NCBI GenBank assembly: GCA_945873715.1
Contig: CAMCFL010000021.1
Span: 1-13,549 of the forward strand
Direction of reading: 5' to 3'
Source of the DNA: Akkermansia muciniphila
GTDB lineage: Bacteria > Verrucomicrobiota > Verrucomicrobiia > Limisphaerales > UBA9464
Length of the DNA: 13,549 bases
Shown in pieces: positions 1-6,972 of the stretch. The position numbers and the translations under genes were made by a program. Every line of letters starts with the position of its first letter. The first letter of the stretch is position 1. Under the pieces are notes generated by a model. It worked only from the letters and a program-made list of their open reading frames with translations. It was not told the origin of the DNA and did no database searches.

Positions 1-584
1 CCGCCGGCTACCCTCCGGGACGCCTCCGTCGTCCGCGGCGGGACGGGGATGGCCGCGGAGGAGCGGAGAAGCGGAGATCCGAAGAAGCAGGCCTTTGAAC
101 GATACCGGCAACGGAAGCGACGTTTGGCGCGGGAGCGTCCTGGAGTGCGTGCAGCGTCAGCTGCCGCTTTCGCCCGCTCCGCTGCTTCGTGGAGCGGCGA
201 TACTTCCCCGCGTCAGGGACGCACCGCGAGGGTTGGACCGCGGATGACGCGGATGAGCGCGGATGGGACCGGACTCCGTCACGGGGACAGACCGTCCGTG
301 GGATCCCAATGCACCACACGAGCTGGGGTGTCGGCGGCCCGCAGGGACGGGTCTTCTCTGCGTCTCTGCGTCTCTGCGGGAGAAACCGGTTTGCCGGCTT
401 GCCTCCCTCTCCACAATCGAACCTGCGGGCCGGGCTTGGGAGGGCGCGAACCCTCCGGGGTCGTTGGGCTCATGGGACCGGCAATCCGGCGGTCATTCGA
501 CCGCCGGCTACCCTCCGGGACGCCTCCGGCGTCCGTGTCGGGATGGGGATGGCCAGGGAGGAACGGAGGAGCGGCTTCACATAC
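1..584 (-). repeat. Repeat mosaic downstream of the permease, reverse orientation
   Basis: No gene is supported in this stretch. It is built from the repeat modules found elsewhere in the window, mostly as their reverse complement. Read on the + strand: the right arm of hairpin Q at the window edge (1-7), hairpin P with one mismatch (18-34), the GGAG/CGGAG-rich module U (about 49-80), module T (134-170), module S (about 352-397), a degenerate hairpin R (447-463), hairpin Q (486-507), hairpin P (518-534) and U again (about 549-575). The blocks at 1-74 and 501-575 are direct repeats of each other. Module T lies here in the opposite relative orientation to the other modules, so this copy has been rearranged. 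Short ORFs through the stretch have no family resemblance and are repeat artefacts. Confidence 0.8.
447..534 (-). repeat. Hairpin triplet R-Q-P (reverse copy)
   Basis: On the + strand the order is R, Q, P. R is degenerate here (447-463). Q has a perfect 9-bp stem: CCGGCGGTC at 486-494, loop ATTC, GACCGCCGG at 499-507. P is perfect: GGACGCC at 518-524, loop TCC, GGCGTCC at 528-534. On the minus strand this reads P-Q-R, the same order as the forward copies. It lies about 50 nt beyond the stop of the permease gene and could fold in its transcript as a 3'-end structure. There is no downstream T-run, so classical intrinsic termination is unproven. Confidence 0.8.
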
Positions 585-1976
585 CTACCCGGTGCGGAAG
601 GCTGACCCCTGCCCCTTTCGCCACAGGACATAAAGCAGCCCAGCGCCCAGCAGGGAACCGGCGGCGAACAGCATGACCGACACCGGCAGCGTGCAGTACA
701 CGAAGGTCCATCCAACCCCAGCCAGGACCAGCGGGACCGGATAGAACCAGATGCGGTACGGTCGCTCCATCCCCGGTCGGTCGCGTCGAAGGAGGATGAC
801 AGCGGCGATCTGCCCGGCGAACTGCACCAGGATCCGGGTGGCGATCAGGGTGTCGAGGACGATGCCGAAGCGGATGAACGCCCCGGCGATCGCGAGAAGT
901 CCGATGACCACCAGGGAGACATGAGGAAAGGCCCGGGTGGGATGGAGGCGTCCGAACACCGAGAAGAAGTCGCCGTCCCGCGCTGCGGCATAGGGGATCC
1001 GCGAGTAACCGAGCAGCAGGGCGACGCACGATCCGACGCAGGTCCAGAGAACCATGACGGTGAAAAACCTGGCAATCCCGGGACCATGGATCTGCTCCAT
1101 GAAGGCCGAGACCACATACATGGCCTCGGGATGCTTCTCCTCGGGAACGATGGTCCGCCAGGGAACACTCCCGATGATCGACAGATTGATCCCGACATAG
1201 ATGACGGCCACCGAGACCAGGCTGATGAGGATGGATCGCGGGATGGTGCGACCCGGGTCCTTCACTTCATCGCCCAGGTAGCAGACGTCGTAGTAACCGA
1301 GGAAATCGTAGATGCCCGTGCGTGCAGCCGCGCCGAGGCCCAGTGCAAATCCCCAACTGAACCGGAAGGCGTCCGTGGGGAAATCGAAGGCCAGCTTCGG
1401 GTCGAAGTGCATGGCTCCGGTGACGAGCACACCCCCGACCGCCACCAGGACCCCCACCCAGATGGCGACCAGCAGCTTTCCGACGCTGGCAATGCGGCGA
1501 TAGAGCAGTGCGATCAAGGACACCCCCAGCACGGTCACCACCACACCCCCGCGCCAGGTGGGCATGCCGTCCGCCAGGATCCCGGGCCACAGGTAATCAA
1601 GGTAACGCAGGAAACCGATATAGCCCGAGGCGATCTCCAGCGGACCGCTGATCATGAGTTGGATCAGGAAGACAAAGCCCATCAGGCGCCCGCATCCCAG
1701 ACGGGCGAAGCCTTCCCGGAGGTATCGGTAGGTGCCACCCGACCCGGGCATCGCCGCGCCCAGTTCGCTCCAGATCATCCCATCCGGGATGGCAATCAGG
1801 AGCGCAACGATCCAGCCAAGCATCGACTGCGGGCCGGCCATGGCCGACATCAGGGTCGAGATGGTGATGAACGGTCCCGCGCCCAGCATGTTCGCCATGT
1901 TGAGGGCCGATGCCGGAAGGAGCCCCAGCCGACGTTCGAGCACCGGGGCGGGTGTGGCGGAAGCAGGCGGATTCAT
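585..1976 (-). CDS. APC-superfamily amino acid permease
   Basis: Predicted inner-membrane secondary transporter of 463 residues, importing or exchanging an amino acid or related amine; the substrate cannot be read from sequence. The chain is strongly hydrophobic with about 12 membrane segments. Near the N-terminus it has the glycine-rich TM1 motif NMLGAGPFITI (about residues 29-39), then the TM2/TM3 signature ELGAAMPGSGGTYRYLREGF. A later motif, YDFLGYYDVCYLGDEVKDPGRTIPRSI in pieces, corresponds to the conserved TM6 and following loop of LAT/APC carriers. Length fits the family. The frame is open as far as 2321, but the extra N-terminal residues are translated repeat DNA; the ATG at 1976, giving MNPPASATPAPVLERR just before TM1, is preferred. 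No Shine-Dalgarno is visible. It is divergent from the hydrolase gene across a 0.9-kb repeat-filled gap and appears monocistronic. Confidence 0.9.
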   Translation of the reverse strand: MNPPASATPAPVLERRLGLLPASALNMANMLGAGPFITISTLMSAMAGPQSMLGWIVALLIAIPDGMIWSELGAAMPGSGGTYRYLREGFARLGCGRLMGFVFLIQLMISGPLEIASGYIGFLRYLDYLWPGILADGMPTWRGGVVVTVLGVSLIALLYRRIASVGKLLVAIWVGVLVAVGGVLVTGAMHFDPKLAFDFPTDAFRFSWGFALGLGAAARTGIYDFLGYYDVCYLGDEVKDPGRTIPRSILISLVSVAVIYVGINLSIIGSVPWRTIVPEEKHPEAMYVVSAFMEQIHGPGIARFFTVMVLWTCVGSCVALLLGYSRIPYAAARDGDFFSVFGRLHPTRAFPHVSLVVIGLLAIAGAFIRFGIVLDTLIATRILVQFAGQIAAVILLRRDRPGMERPYRIWFYPVPLVLAGVGWTFVYCTLPVSVMLFAAGSLLGAGLLYVLWRKGQGSAFRTG

Positions 1977-2071
1977 CGGCAGAACAAAAGTAGCCCGGGT
2001 GACCGAGCGGGGGGAAGCCTTCCGGCGCGCCCTCGGACGGACGAACTCCGCGAGTCCAAAACGGCTGATCT

Positions 2072-2098
2072 GTACCGGCGGGCCGTCGGGTACCCCCC
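2072..2098 (+). repeat. Palindromic module V, copy 1
   Basis: Sequence starting GTACCGGCGGGCCGTCGGGTAC, followed by a C-run; the ends GTACC/GGTAC are inverted. Nearly the same 27 nt recurs at 2770-2796, and the left part recurs at 5379-5402. Copies 1 and 2 bracket the tandem S-T-U array, as boundary elements of a mobile or recombining unit might; that role is inference. Confidence 0.6.
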
Positions 2099-2104
2099 CC
2101 CGCC

Positions 2105-2358
2105 GCGCAGATCCAGTCACAGACAGCGCGGAGATGGCTGCAGGCCCGCAAACCCGTTTCTCCCGCAGAGACGGCAGAGCCGCAGAGAAGACACACAGCC
2201 CCACGAACCACGCGAAGCGTCCTGGAGTGCGCGCAGCGTCAGCTGCCGCTTTGGTCGCGAGACTTTCGTGCACCGTAGACGCCCCTTTGCCCCGGCCGCC
2301 CACGGGGTCCCCTGCCAACAAATCCCCTCTCCGCTCCTCCGCTTCTCCGCTCCCCCCC
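2105..2358 (+). repeat. Long direct repeat S-T-U, copy 1
   Basis: About 250 nt that recur at 2486-2740, offset by 381 nt at the left end and 380 nt at the right. By eye there are about a dozen substitutions and one single-base indel over roughly 245 aligned bases. It contains module S (CGCAAACCCGTTTCTCCCGC and following CGCAGAGAC-type words), module T (2216-2252) and module U (CTCCGCTCCTCCGCTTCTCC at about 2326). On the minus strand both copies translate to nearly the same peptide (with HESLATKAAADAARTPGRF), which falsely extends the permease frame upstream. Confidence 0.85.
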
Positions 2359-2379
2359 GGCGATCCCCCTTCCCGACCC

Positions 2380-2465
2380 GGACGCCGGAGGCGTCCCTGA
2401 ATTTAGCCGGCGGTCGCCCGACCGCCGGTTTGCAGGTCGAAGCCCCATCGACCCCGGCGGGGTCG
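2380..2465 (+). repeat. Hairpin triplet P-Q-R (forward copy)
   Basis: P: GGACGCC 2380-2386, loop GGA, GGCGTCC 2390-2396. Q: CCGGCGGTCG 2407-2416, two-base spacer CC, CGACCGCCGG 2419-2428. R: CGACCCC 2449-2455, GGC, GGGGTCG 2459-2465. All three stems are perfect. It separates the two long direct repeats and has the same order and spacing as the copy at 10493-10577. Confidence 0.85.
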
Positions 2466-2485
2466 CGCCGGCCACTCCCCCCACC

Positions 2486-2740
2486 CCGCAGGTCCAGTCA
2501 CCGACAACACGGAGATGGCTGCAGGCCCGCAAACCCGTTTCTCCCGCAGAGACGACAGAGCCGCAGAGAAGACACGCCGCCCCACGAACCACGCGAAGCG
2601 TCCTGGAGTGCGCGCAGCGTCAGCTGCCGCTTTGGTCGCGAGACTTTCGTGCACCGCAGACACCCCTTTGCCCCGGCCGCGCACGGGGTCCCCGCCAACA
2701 ATTCCCTTCTCCGCTCCTCCGCATCTCCGCTCCTCCGCGG
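2486..2740 (+). repeat. Long direct repeat S-T-U, copy 2
   Basis: Second copy of the roughly 250-nt repeat at 2105-2358. Module T here (2597-2633) is identical to that of copy 1 (2216-2252) and differs by one base from the T at 134-170. Module U at the right end alternates CTCCGC and ATCTCCGC words (about 2706-2740). It is followed by a short unrelated stretch and then palindromic module V at 2770. Confidence 0.85.
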
Positions 2741-2769
2741 CAATCCCCCGCACGGCGTCCGTACGCCCA

Positions 2770-2796
2770 GTACCGGCGGGCTGCCGGATACCCCCG
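2770..2796 (+). repeat. Palindromic module V, copy 2
   Basis: GTACCGGCGGGCTGCCGGATAC followed by a C-run, closely matching 2072-2098. It lies 60 nt upstream of the hydrolase start region and closes the repeat block. Confidence 0.6.
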
Positions 2797-2855
2797 ATCG
2801 AAGGACCTGCTCAGGGGATGGCAAAGACCTGATCGGCCCGGATAGGCTCCGTTCA

Positions 2856-5336
2856 ATGCGCTCGCACACTCCGATCTTCGCCGGTCTCCCTCCCTTCTCC
2901 GCCCTGCTGCTGGCCGGATCCCTCACCGGGATGCCGGCCGAGACCGAGTACCTCCTCCGCGAAGGTCTCGCGGTCGCCACTGGCGGGCGGATGGTCCGCA
3001 CCCCGTTCCACACCGATCCGGTCGAGGCCCGGATCGTCGCCGGTACCTGGACCCTTCCCGTGGCGGGCGAAACCCTGGTCCTTCCCGGCGGCACCAATCG
3101 GATCTGGGAGAAGGTCATGGCGAAGGAGGATGGCTCGTTCGAACACGCGGCCCTGCGCGGCGGCTACTTCGAGGTGCCCTATGTGGCGGAGCAGGACGGG
3201 ATCCTGCTGCTCCGGGCCAGCGGCCACACCATGGCCTATGTGAACGGGGAACCGCGCGCCGGCGACGTGTACGGCAACAACACGGTCTCACTCCCCATCG
3301 CCGTGCGTCGCGGCACCAACGACCTGCTGTTTGCCACCGCCCGCGGCGGGCTCCGCGTGCGACTCGCCGTTCCAGCCAAGCCGCTCGCCATCGACCCGCG
3401 CGACCCCACCCTGCCCGATCTCGTCCTGGGCGAACGCAACGACACGGTCGGGGCGGTCATCCTGGTCAACGCCTCCACCAACACCCTGCACGACCTTGTC
3501 CTGACGGCGTCGGTTCCCGGCGGCACCCCCACCGAGACTCCCGTGAAGACGATCCCAGCGTTGGGAACGCACAAGGCCGGCTTCCGGATCCTTCACAAGG
3601 GCAAATCTTCCACCAACCGGGTTGAACTGACGCTGACGCTCCGCCATCGCGGTGCCGTCGCGGATACCGCCCGGTTCGGCCTTTCCCTCCGGCCTGCCGA
3701 CCAGACCCGTCGCGAGACCTTCACCAGCGAGATCGACAACAGCGTCCAGTACTACGGCTTCGTCCCGGCACGTCCGATGCCCGGGTCCACCGAGCGTCCC
3801 GGCGTCGTGCTCAGTGCGCATGGGGCCAGCGTCGAGGCTGCGGGCCAGGCCGCCTGTTACGCGCCCAAGACCTGGGTTCACGTCGCCGCTCCCACCAATC
3901 GCCGCCCCTATGGATTCGACTGGGAAGACTGGGGCCGACGCGACGCCATCGAGGTCCTCGATCTCGTGCAGCGCAAGTATGACACTGATCCGACCCGGAC
4001 CTACCTGACCGGGCATTCGATGGGTGGCCACGGCACCTGGCAACTGGGAGTGACCTATCCCGACCGCTTTGCCGCGCTGGCTCCCAGTGCCGGATGGATC
4101 AGCTTCGCCAGCTACGGCGGCGGCCGACGGCCGGTGCCCACCAATGAACTTCAGCAACTGATCCATCGCTCATCAACTCCGGGCGACACGCTCGCGCTCG
4201 CCACCAATTACCTTCACCACGGCATCTACATCCTGCACGGCGACGCCGATGACAACGTCCCCGTCTCCGAGGCGCGCACGATGCGCAGCGTCCTCTCGGG
4301 GTTTCACCGGGACTTCGATTGGCACGAGCAACCGGGTGCCGGCCATTGGTGGGGCAACGCCTGTGTCGATTGGCCACCGATCTTCGACCTGTTCGCGCGC
4401 CATCAGATTCCTGATGACTCCGGCGTGGGACGCCTCCGCTTTGCCACCGCCAACCCGGGTGTCTCGGCCACGTCACACTGGGTCACGATCGAAGCCCAGG
4501 ACCACGCCCTCGCCCGCAGCAGCGTGGACCTGGAATGGAGCGCCCCCGCCCGACGCTTCAGCGGCGTGACCGAGAACGTCGCCCGCCTGTCGCTGCGCCT
4601 GGAGCATCTCCCGCCCGGACCGACGCCCACCGTCGAACTCGACGGTCAATCGCTGACGAACCTCTCCGTCGCCAAGGGCACCCAGCGCGTCTGGCTGACG
4701 AAGGACGGCGGGCGTTGGACGCCGTCTGCCCCCGCTGCCCGTTCCGCCAAGGGCCCGCATCGGCACGGTCCGTTCAAGGAAGCCTTCGCCCACCGGATGC
4801 TCTTCGTTTACGGCACCCGCGGGACGCCGGAGGAAAACGCGTGGTCGTTCGCCAAGGCCCGCTTTGATTCGGAGTCGTTCTGGTACCGCGGCAACGCCAG
4901 CATCGAACTGGTGGCGGACACCGCCTTCGACGCGTCGCGCGATCGCGACCGTGGCGTGATCCTGTACGGGAACGCCGACAACAACGCCGCCTGGAACGCA
5001 CTTCTGGCGGACAGCCCGGTGCAGGTCCGGCGCGGCTCTGTGCGCGTCGGCACCCGCGAGATTACCGGCAATGACCTGGCCTGCCTGTTCCTCCGCCCGC
5101 GCCCCGGCAGCGACATCGCCTGCGTCGGAGTGGTGGCTGGCACCGGTCTACCCGGATTGCGCCTCAACGACCGGGTCCCCTACTTCATGGCGGGCGTTGC
5201 CTTTCCCGACCTGACGGTCTTCGGCAGCGAGGCCCTGGAGACCGGCTGGCTGGGCGCACGCATGGCGGGATACTTCGGTCAGGATTGGTCCGTGGAACGC
5301 GGGGAATTCGCCTGGTCGGAAGGCAGTCCGCGGTAG
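2856..5336 (+). CDS. Exported prolyl-oligopeptidase/esterase-type alpha/beta hydrolase
   Basis: 826-residue predicted secreted or periplasmic serine hydrolase (peptidase or esterase; substrate unknown). Residues 1-28 look like a signal peptide (hydrophobic FSALLLAGSL, then GMPA before ETEY). Residues 30-290 are predicted beta-rich accessory domains. The catalytic alpha/beta-hydrolase domain spans about 295-515: nucleophile Ser388 in TGHSMGGHGTW, acid probably Asp465 in HGDADDNVP, and His497 in GAGHWW. A C-terminal domain of about 300 residues follows, including a segment starting HRMLFVYGTRGTPEENAWSFAKA (in pieces, about 647-669) of the kind fused to such hydrolases in PVC-group bacteria. The frame is open from position 921, but everything before the ATG at 2856 is antisense to the permease or repeat DNA, so this start, which gives a signal peptide, is chosen. 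No clear Shine-Dalgarno. Apparently monocistronic. Confidence 0.88.
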   Translation: MRSHTPIFAGLPPFSALLLAGSLTGMPAETEYLLREGLAVATGGRMVRTPFHTDPVEARIVAGTWTLPVAGETLVLPGGTNRIWEKVMAKEDGSFEHAALRGGYFEVPYVAEQDGILLLRASGHTMAYVNGEPRAGDVYGNNTVSLPIAVRRGTNDLLFATARGGLRVRLAVPAKPLAIDPRDPTLPDLVLGERNDTVGAVILVNASTNTLHDLVLTASVPGGTPTETPVKTIPALGTHKAGFRILHKGKSSTNRVELTLTLRHRGAVADTARFGLSLRPADQTRRETFTSEIDNSVQYYGFVPARPMPGSTERPGVVLSAHGASVEAAGQAACYAPKTWVHVAAPTNRRPYGFDWEDWGRRDAIEVLDLVQRKYDTDPTRTYLTGHSMGGHGTWQLGVTYPDRFAALAPSAGWISFASYGGGRRPVPTNELQQLIHRSSTPGDTLALATNYLHHGIYILHGDADDNVPVSEARTMRSVLSGFHRDFDWHEQPGAGHWWGNACVDWPPIFDLFARHQIPDDSGVGRLRFATANPGVSATSHWVTIEAQDHALARSSVDLEWSAPARRFSGVTENVARLSLRLEHLPPGPTPTVELDGQSLTNLSVAKGTQRVWLTKDGGRWTPSAPAARSAKGPHRHGPFKEAFAHRMLFVYGTRGTPEENAWSFAKARFDSESFWYRGNASIELVADTAFDASRDRDRGVILYGNADNNAAWNALLADSPVQVRRGSVRVGTREITGNDLACLFLRPRPGSDIACVGVVAGTGLPGLRLNDRVPYFMAGVAFPDLTVFGSEALETGWLGARMAGYFGQDWSVERGEFAWSEGSPR

Positions 5337-5378
5337 CGAAGGGATCCGGTCAGGAATGGGGAAGGCGGGTCTGGGTCA

Positions 5379-5402
5379 GTACCGGCGGGCCGCCGCCCCC
5401 CG
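5379..5402 (+). repeat. Palindromic module V, partial copy 3
   Basis: GTACCGGCGGGCCGCCG followed by a C-run, matching the left part of the modules at 2072 and 2770. It lies about 40 nt after the hydrolase stop, in the gap before the first prepilin gene, and is not accompanied here by modules S-T-U or P-Q-R. Confidence 0.5.
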
Positions 5403-5511
5403 TTCAGCGCGGCATTGGGAGCCGTACAACGGCCTGACGCAGTGACGGAATGCCGTCCATGAGCCGGCTTCCGGCAAGCGGTGCTTGTCATTTTTCGGAA
5501 ACGTGACCTGC

Positions 5512-5516
5512 GGGAG
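5512..5516 (+). promoter_or_regulatory. Ribosome binding site that decides the prepilin start
   Basis: GGGAG lies 6 nt upstream of the ATG at 5523. It supports that start over an upstream GTG at 5481 and a downstream GTG at 5553, and is one of the few clear Shine-Dalgarno sequences in the window. Confidence 0.55.
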
Positions 5517-5522
5517 TTGACG

Positions 5523-6386
5523 ATGCCGCCTTGCTCACGACAGGGTTTGACCGTGAGATTCCTTCCAGAGGTTCGTGCGGGGCGTGAAACGATCGCCAAA
5601 GGGAGGGCGGGATTCACACTGATCGAGTTGTTGGTGGTGATCGCCATCATCGCGATTCTAGCCGGAATGCTGCTACCCGCGCTGGGCAAGGCCAAGGCGC
5701 AGGCCAAGGGCGTTCGCTGCAAGAACAACATGCGGCAGATCCAGTTGGGGATGCTCATGTACCAGAACGATCATTCCGGCCGCGGCCATCCGCACCGCAA
5801 CTGGATGCGTTGGATTCGGGACGGAGGCGACCTCCGCCGACCCACGGCCGCGGACGATGGTCAGGTCATTGCCCCTTCCCATATCCATGCTTACTGGGGC
5901 GTGGCCTATTTCCAGCACGCCGGGAAGAGCAAGCAGATCTTCGCCTGTCCCGAAGCCAAGGCGGTCGATGACCAGTACTTGGGTCCGCCCAACAACGATG
6001 GACTTTTCAAGAAAGGTCACATCTATGTGACCTACGGATTCAACGGCTTTCGCGCGTCCTCGAACCGAAGGGCCAGCGGTCTCGACATGGCCTTGTTTGA
6101 AGGGCAGCTCGGCACGCTCCCGGATACGGCCCGTCGCTTCGAGACGCTCTCCCAGCCATCGCAGACGCTGGTGTTTCAGGATGCGTGGGAATCGATGATG
6201 GACGGTGCGGAGGATACGCCCCTCGAACTCAGCCAGTGGGCGCGTTGGCCGGAGCGGTTGCGCGAGTACTACCGGCACAGCGGAGATCGCGGGAACATCA
6301 TGTGGGCGGATGGCCACGCCTCCGAAGCGCGGCGCGGCAAGACCCAGTGGAATGAGGAGTGGTATATCGGTCAGCCGCTCCGTTGA
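5523..6386 (+). CDS. Prepilin-type N-terminal cleavage/methylation protein (H-X9-DG family, variant)
   Basis: 287-residue type IV pilin-like / pseudopilin-like protein. A basic leader ends in KGRAG, followed by FTLIELLVVIAIIAILAGMLL. Prepilin peptidase would cut between Gly30 and Phe31, with the conserved Glu at +5 (Glu35), leaving a hydrophobic N-terminal helix anchored in the membrane. The globular part carries the family features CKNNMRQIQLGMLMY (66-80), a CP motif (FACPEA, about 140-145) and a C-terminal NIMWADGHA. From His252 to Asp263-Gly264 there are ten residues instead of the usual nine, a small variation. Such proteins are found in many copies in Verrucomicrobia and Planctomycetes, usually without neighbouring pilus genes, as here; their role is not established. 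The start is supported by GGGAG at 5512-5516. The leader is rather long (30 residues); the GTG at 5553 would give a 20-residue leader. Confidence 0.88.
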   Translation: MPPCSRQGLTVRFLPEVRAGRETIAKGRAGFTLIELLVVIAIIAILAGMLLPALGKAKAQAKGVRCKNNMRQIQLGMLMYQNDHSGRGHPHRNWMRWIRDGGDLRRPTAADDGQVIAPSHIHAYWGVAYFQHAGKSKQIFACPEAKAVDDQYLGPPNNDGLFKKGHIYVTYGFNGFRASSNRRASGLDMALFEGQLGTLPDTARRFETLSQPSQTLVFQDAWESMMDGAEDTPLELSQWARWPERLREYYRHSGDRGNIMWADGHASEARRGKTQWNEEWYIGQPLR

Positions 6387-6491
6387 GCGGGGCGGATCGA
6401 ACTGCGGATGTGATTTTGCCACGGAGGCGGGGGCTCGGCTTTCATTGGCAGTGAACTTCGTATTCAAGGAACCAAGAGAGTCATTCATCGG

Positions 6492-6812
6492 ATGAACGGC
6501 GCAGCCCCACGGCAGTCCCTCAGTGATACGGACCTCTGGCGTCTCCATGCCCGCGCCCTGACCCTGCCACGCTACACGTTCGCTTCTCCCCAAGTCATCG
6601 AAGTCGAACCGCGGGACGGCGCGGCCCGCCAGAGCCTCCAACCCTCGCTCGTCGCTCGGATCGATGAAGTGAACAGCCAGACCTTGGTGGACCGCACCAG
6701 CGTGCAGATGCCTGCGAACGGCGCGCCCGTTCTGACGCAGTTGGTCGACGAAGAGGGTTACCTGAATGTGCGTCAGGTGCCCACCGCACCCCGAAACGAT
6801 TGCCCCCTGTAA
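6492..6812 (+). CDS. Hypothetical protein of 106 residues
   Basis: I do not recognise this protein. The ATG is 105 nt after the preceding prepilin gene, with a weak purine-rich stretch (AAGAGAG, 6474-6480) upstream. Codons strongly favour G or C in the third position on this strand, more so than the antisense frame, which supports coding. The product is soluble, has no signal peptide or membrane segment, and has a slightly repetitive polar sequence (SLVARIDEVNSQTLVDRTSV, then LTQLVDEEGYLNVRQVP). The last codons run into a GGAAGCC-type dispersed-repeat-like sequence. A long antisense frame covers the same bases but shows no family features. It could be a small orphan gene or a truncated remnant. 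Confidence 0.45.
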   Translation: MNGAAPRQSLSDTDLWRLHARALTLPRYTFASPQVIEVEPRDGAARQSLQPSLVARIDEVNSQTLVDRTSVQMPANGAPVLTQLVDEEGYLNVRQVPTAPRNDCPL

Positions 6813-6845
6813 CCGTGGCTTCCATCCTCGGGTCTCCGCCGCCAG
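6812..6845 (-). repeat. Possible dispersed 'GGATGGAAGCC' repeat
   Basis: On the minus strand this reads GAGACCCGAGGATGGAAGCC followed by ACGGTTACAGG. It resembles the short dispersed repeats of the GAGGCTGGAAGCC type (translated as GWKP) that I recall from Verrucomicrobia genomes. Only one copy is present in the window, so the assignment rests on recollection of the word pattern. The rest of 6846-6972 holds nothing I recognise. Confidence 0.3.
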
Positions 6846-6972
6846 AATGACGCTGATGATCCGCTGCCGATGCCGAATGCACCCCGGTCCCTGGGTTTCC
6901 ACCTCGGGGCAATGCATCGCCTGAAAGACTTCCGCAGCCGACCTTCGCCCCTTTTTTGCCAACGCCCATCCC

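Larger units (their letters stand above)
1977..2855. other. Repeat-filled gap between divergent genes
   Basis: This 879-nt stretch lies between the divergent permease and hydrolase genes and must contain both promoters, but I could not identify convincing -35/-10 boxes. About 1977-2071 is unique sequence next to the permease start. From 2072 on the order is V, S, T, U, P, Q, R, S, T, U, V, i.e. a partial tandem array of one composite repeat bounded by a palindromic module at each end. About 2797-2855 is the unique leader of the hydrolase gene. Several frames stay open throughout, but their translations are reiterated peptides from the repeats and not conserved proteins. Confidence 0.75.

Noticed and set aside
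1977..2321. N-terminal extension of the permease to 2321
   Set aside because: The extra 115 residues are a translation of repeat copy 1 and unique spacer, with no similarity expected for APC permeases. The ATG at 1976 places TM1 at the usual distance from the N-terminus.
2105..2740. CRISPR array or phage attachment sites
   Set aside because: Only two long repeats with a period of 380 nt, containing internal hairpin modules; there are no short regular repeats with unique spacers, no cas genes and no integrase or tRNA nearby.
921..2855. A 645-codon open frame continuing upstream of the exported hydrolase
   Set aside because: It is antisense to the permease gene up to 1976 and then runs through repeat DNA. 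The hydrolase has a good signal peptide starting at 2856, and the upstream translation is low-complexity, rich in His, Asp, Gln and Arg, as typical for antisense of GC-rich genes.
5485..5490. TTGTCA as a -35 promoter box for the first prepilin gene
   Set aside because: No -10-like hexamer occurs at a suitable spacing; the sequence 17 nt downstream is GC-rich and already close to the ribosome binding site.
5481..5522. GTG start at 5481 for the first prepilin-type protein
   Set aside because: It would give a 44-residue leader before the cleavage site and has no ribosome binding site, whereas ATG 5523 has GGGAG 6 nt upstream.
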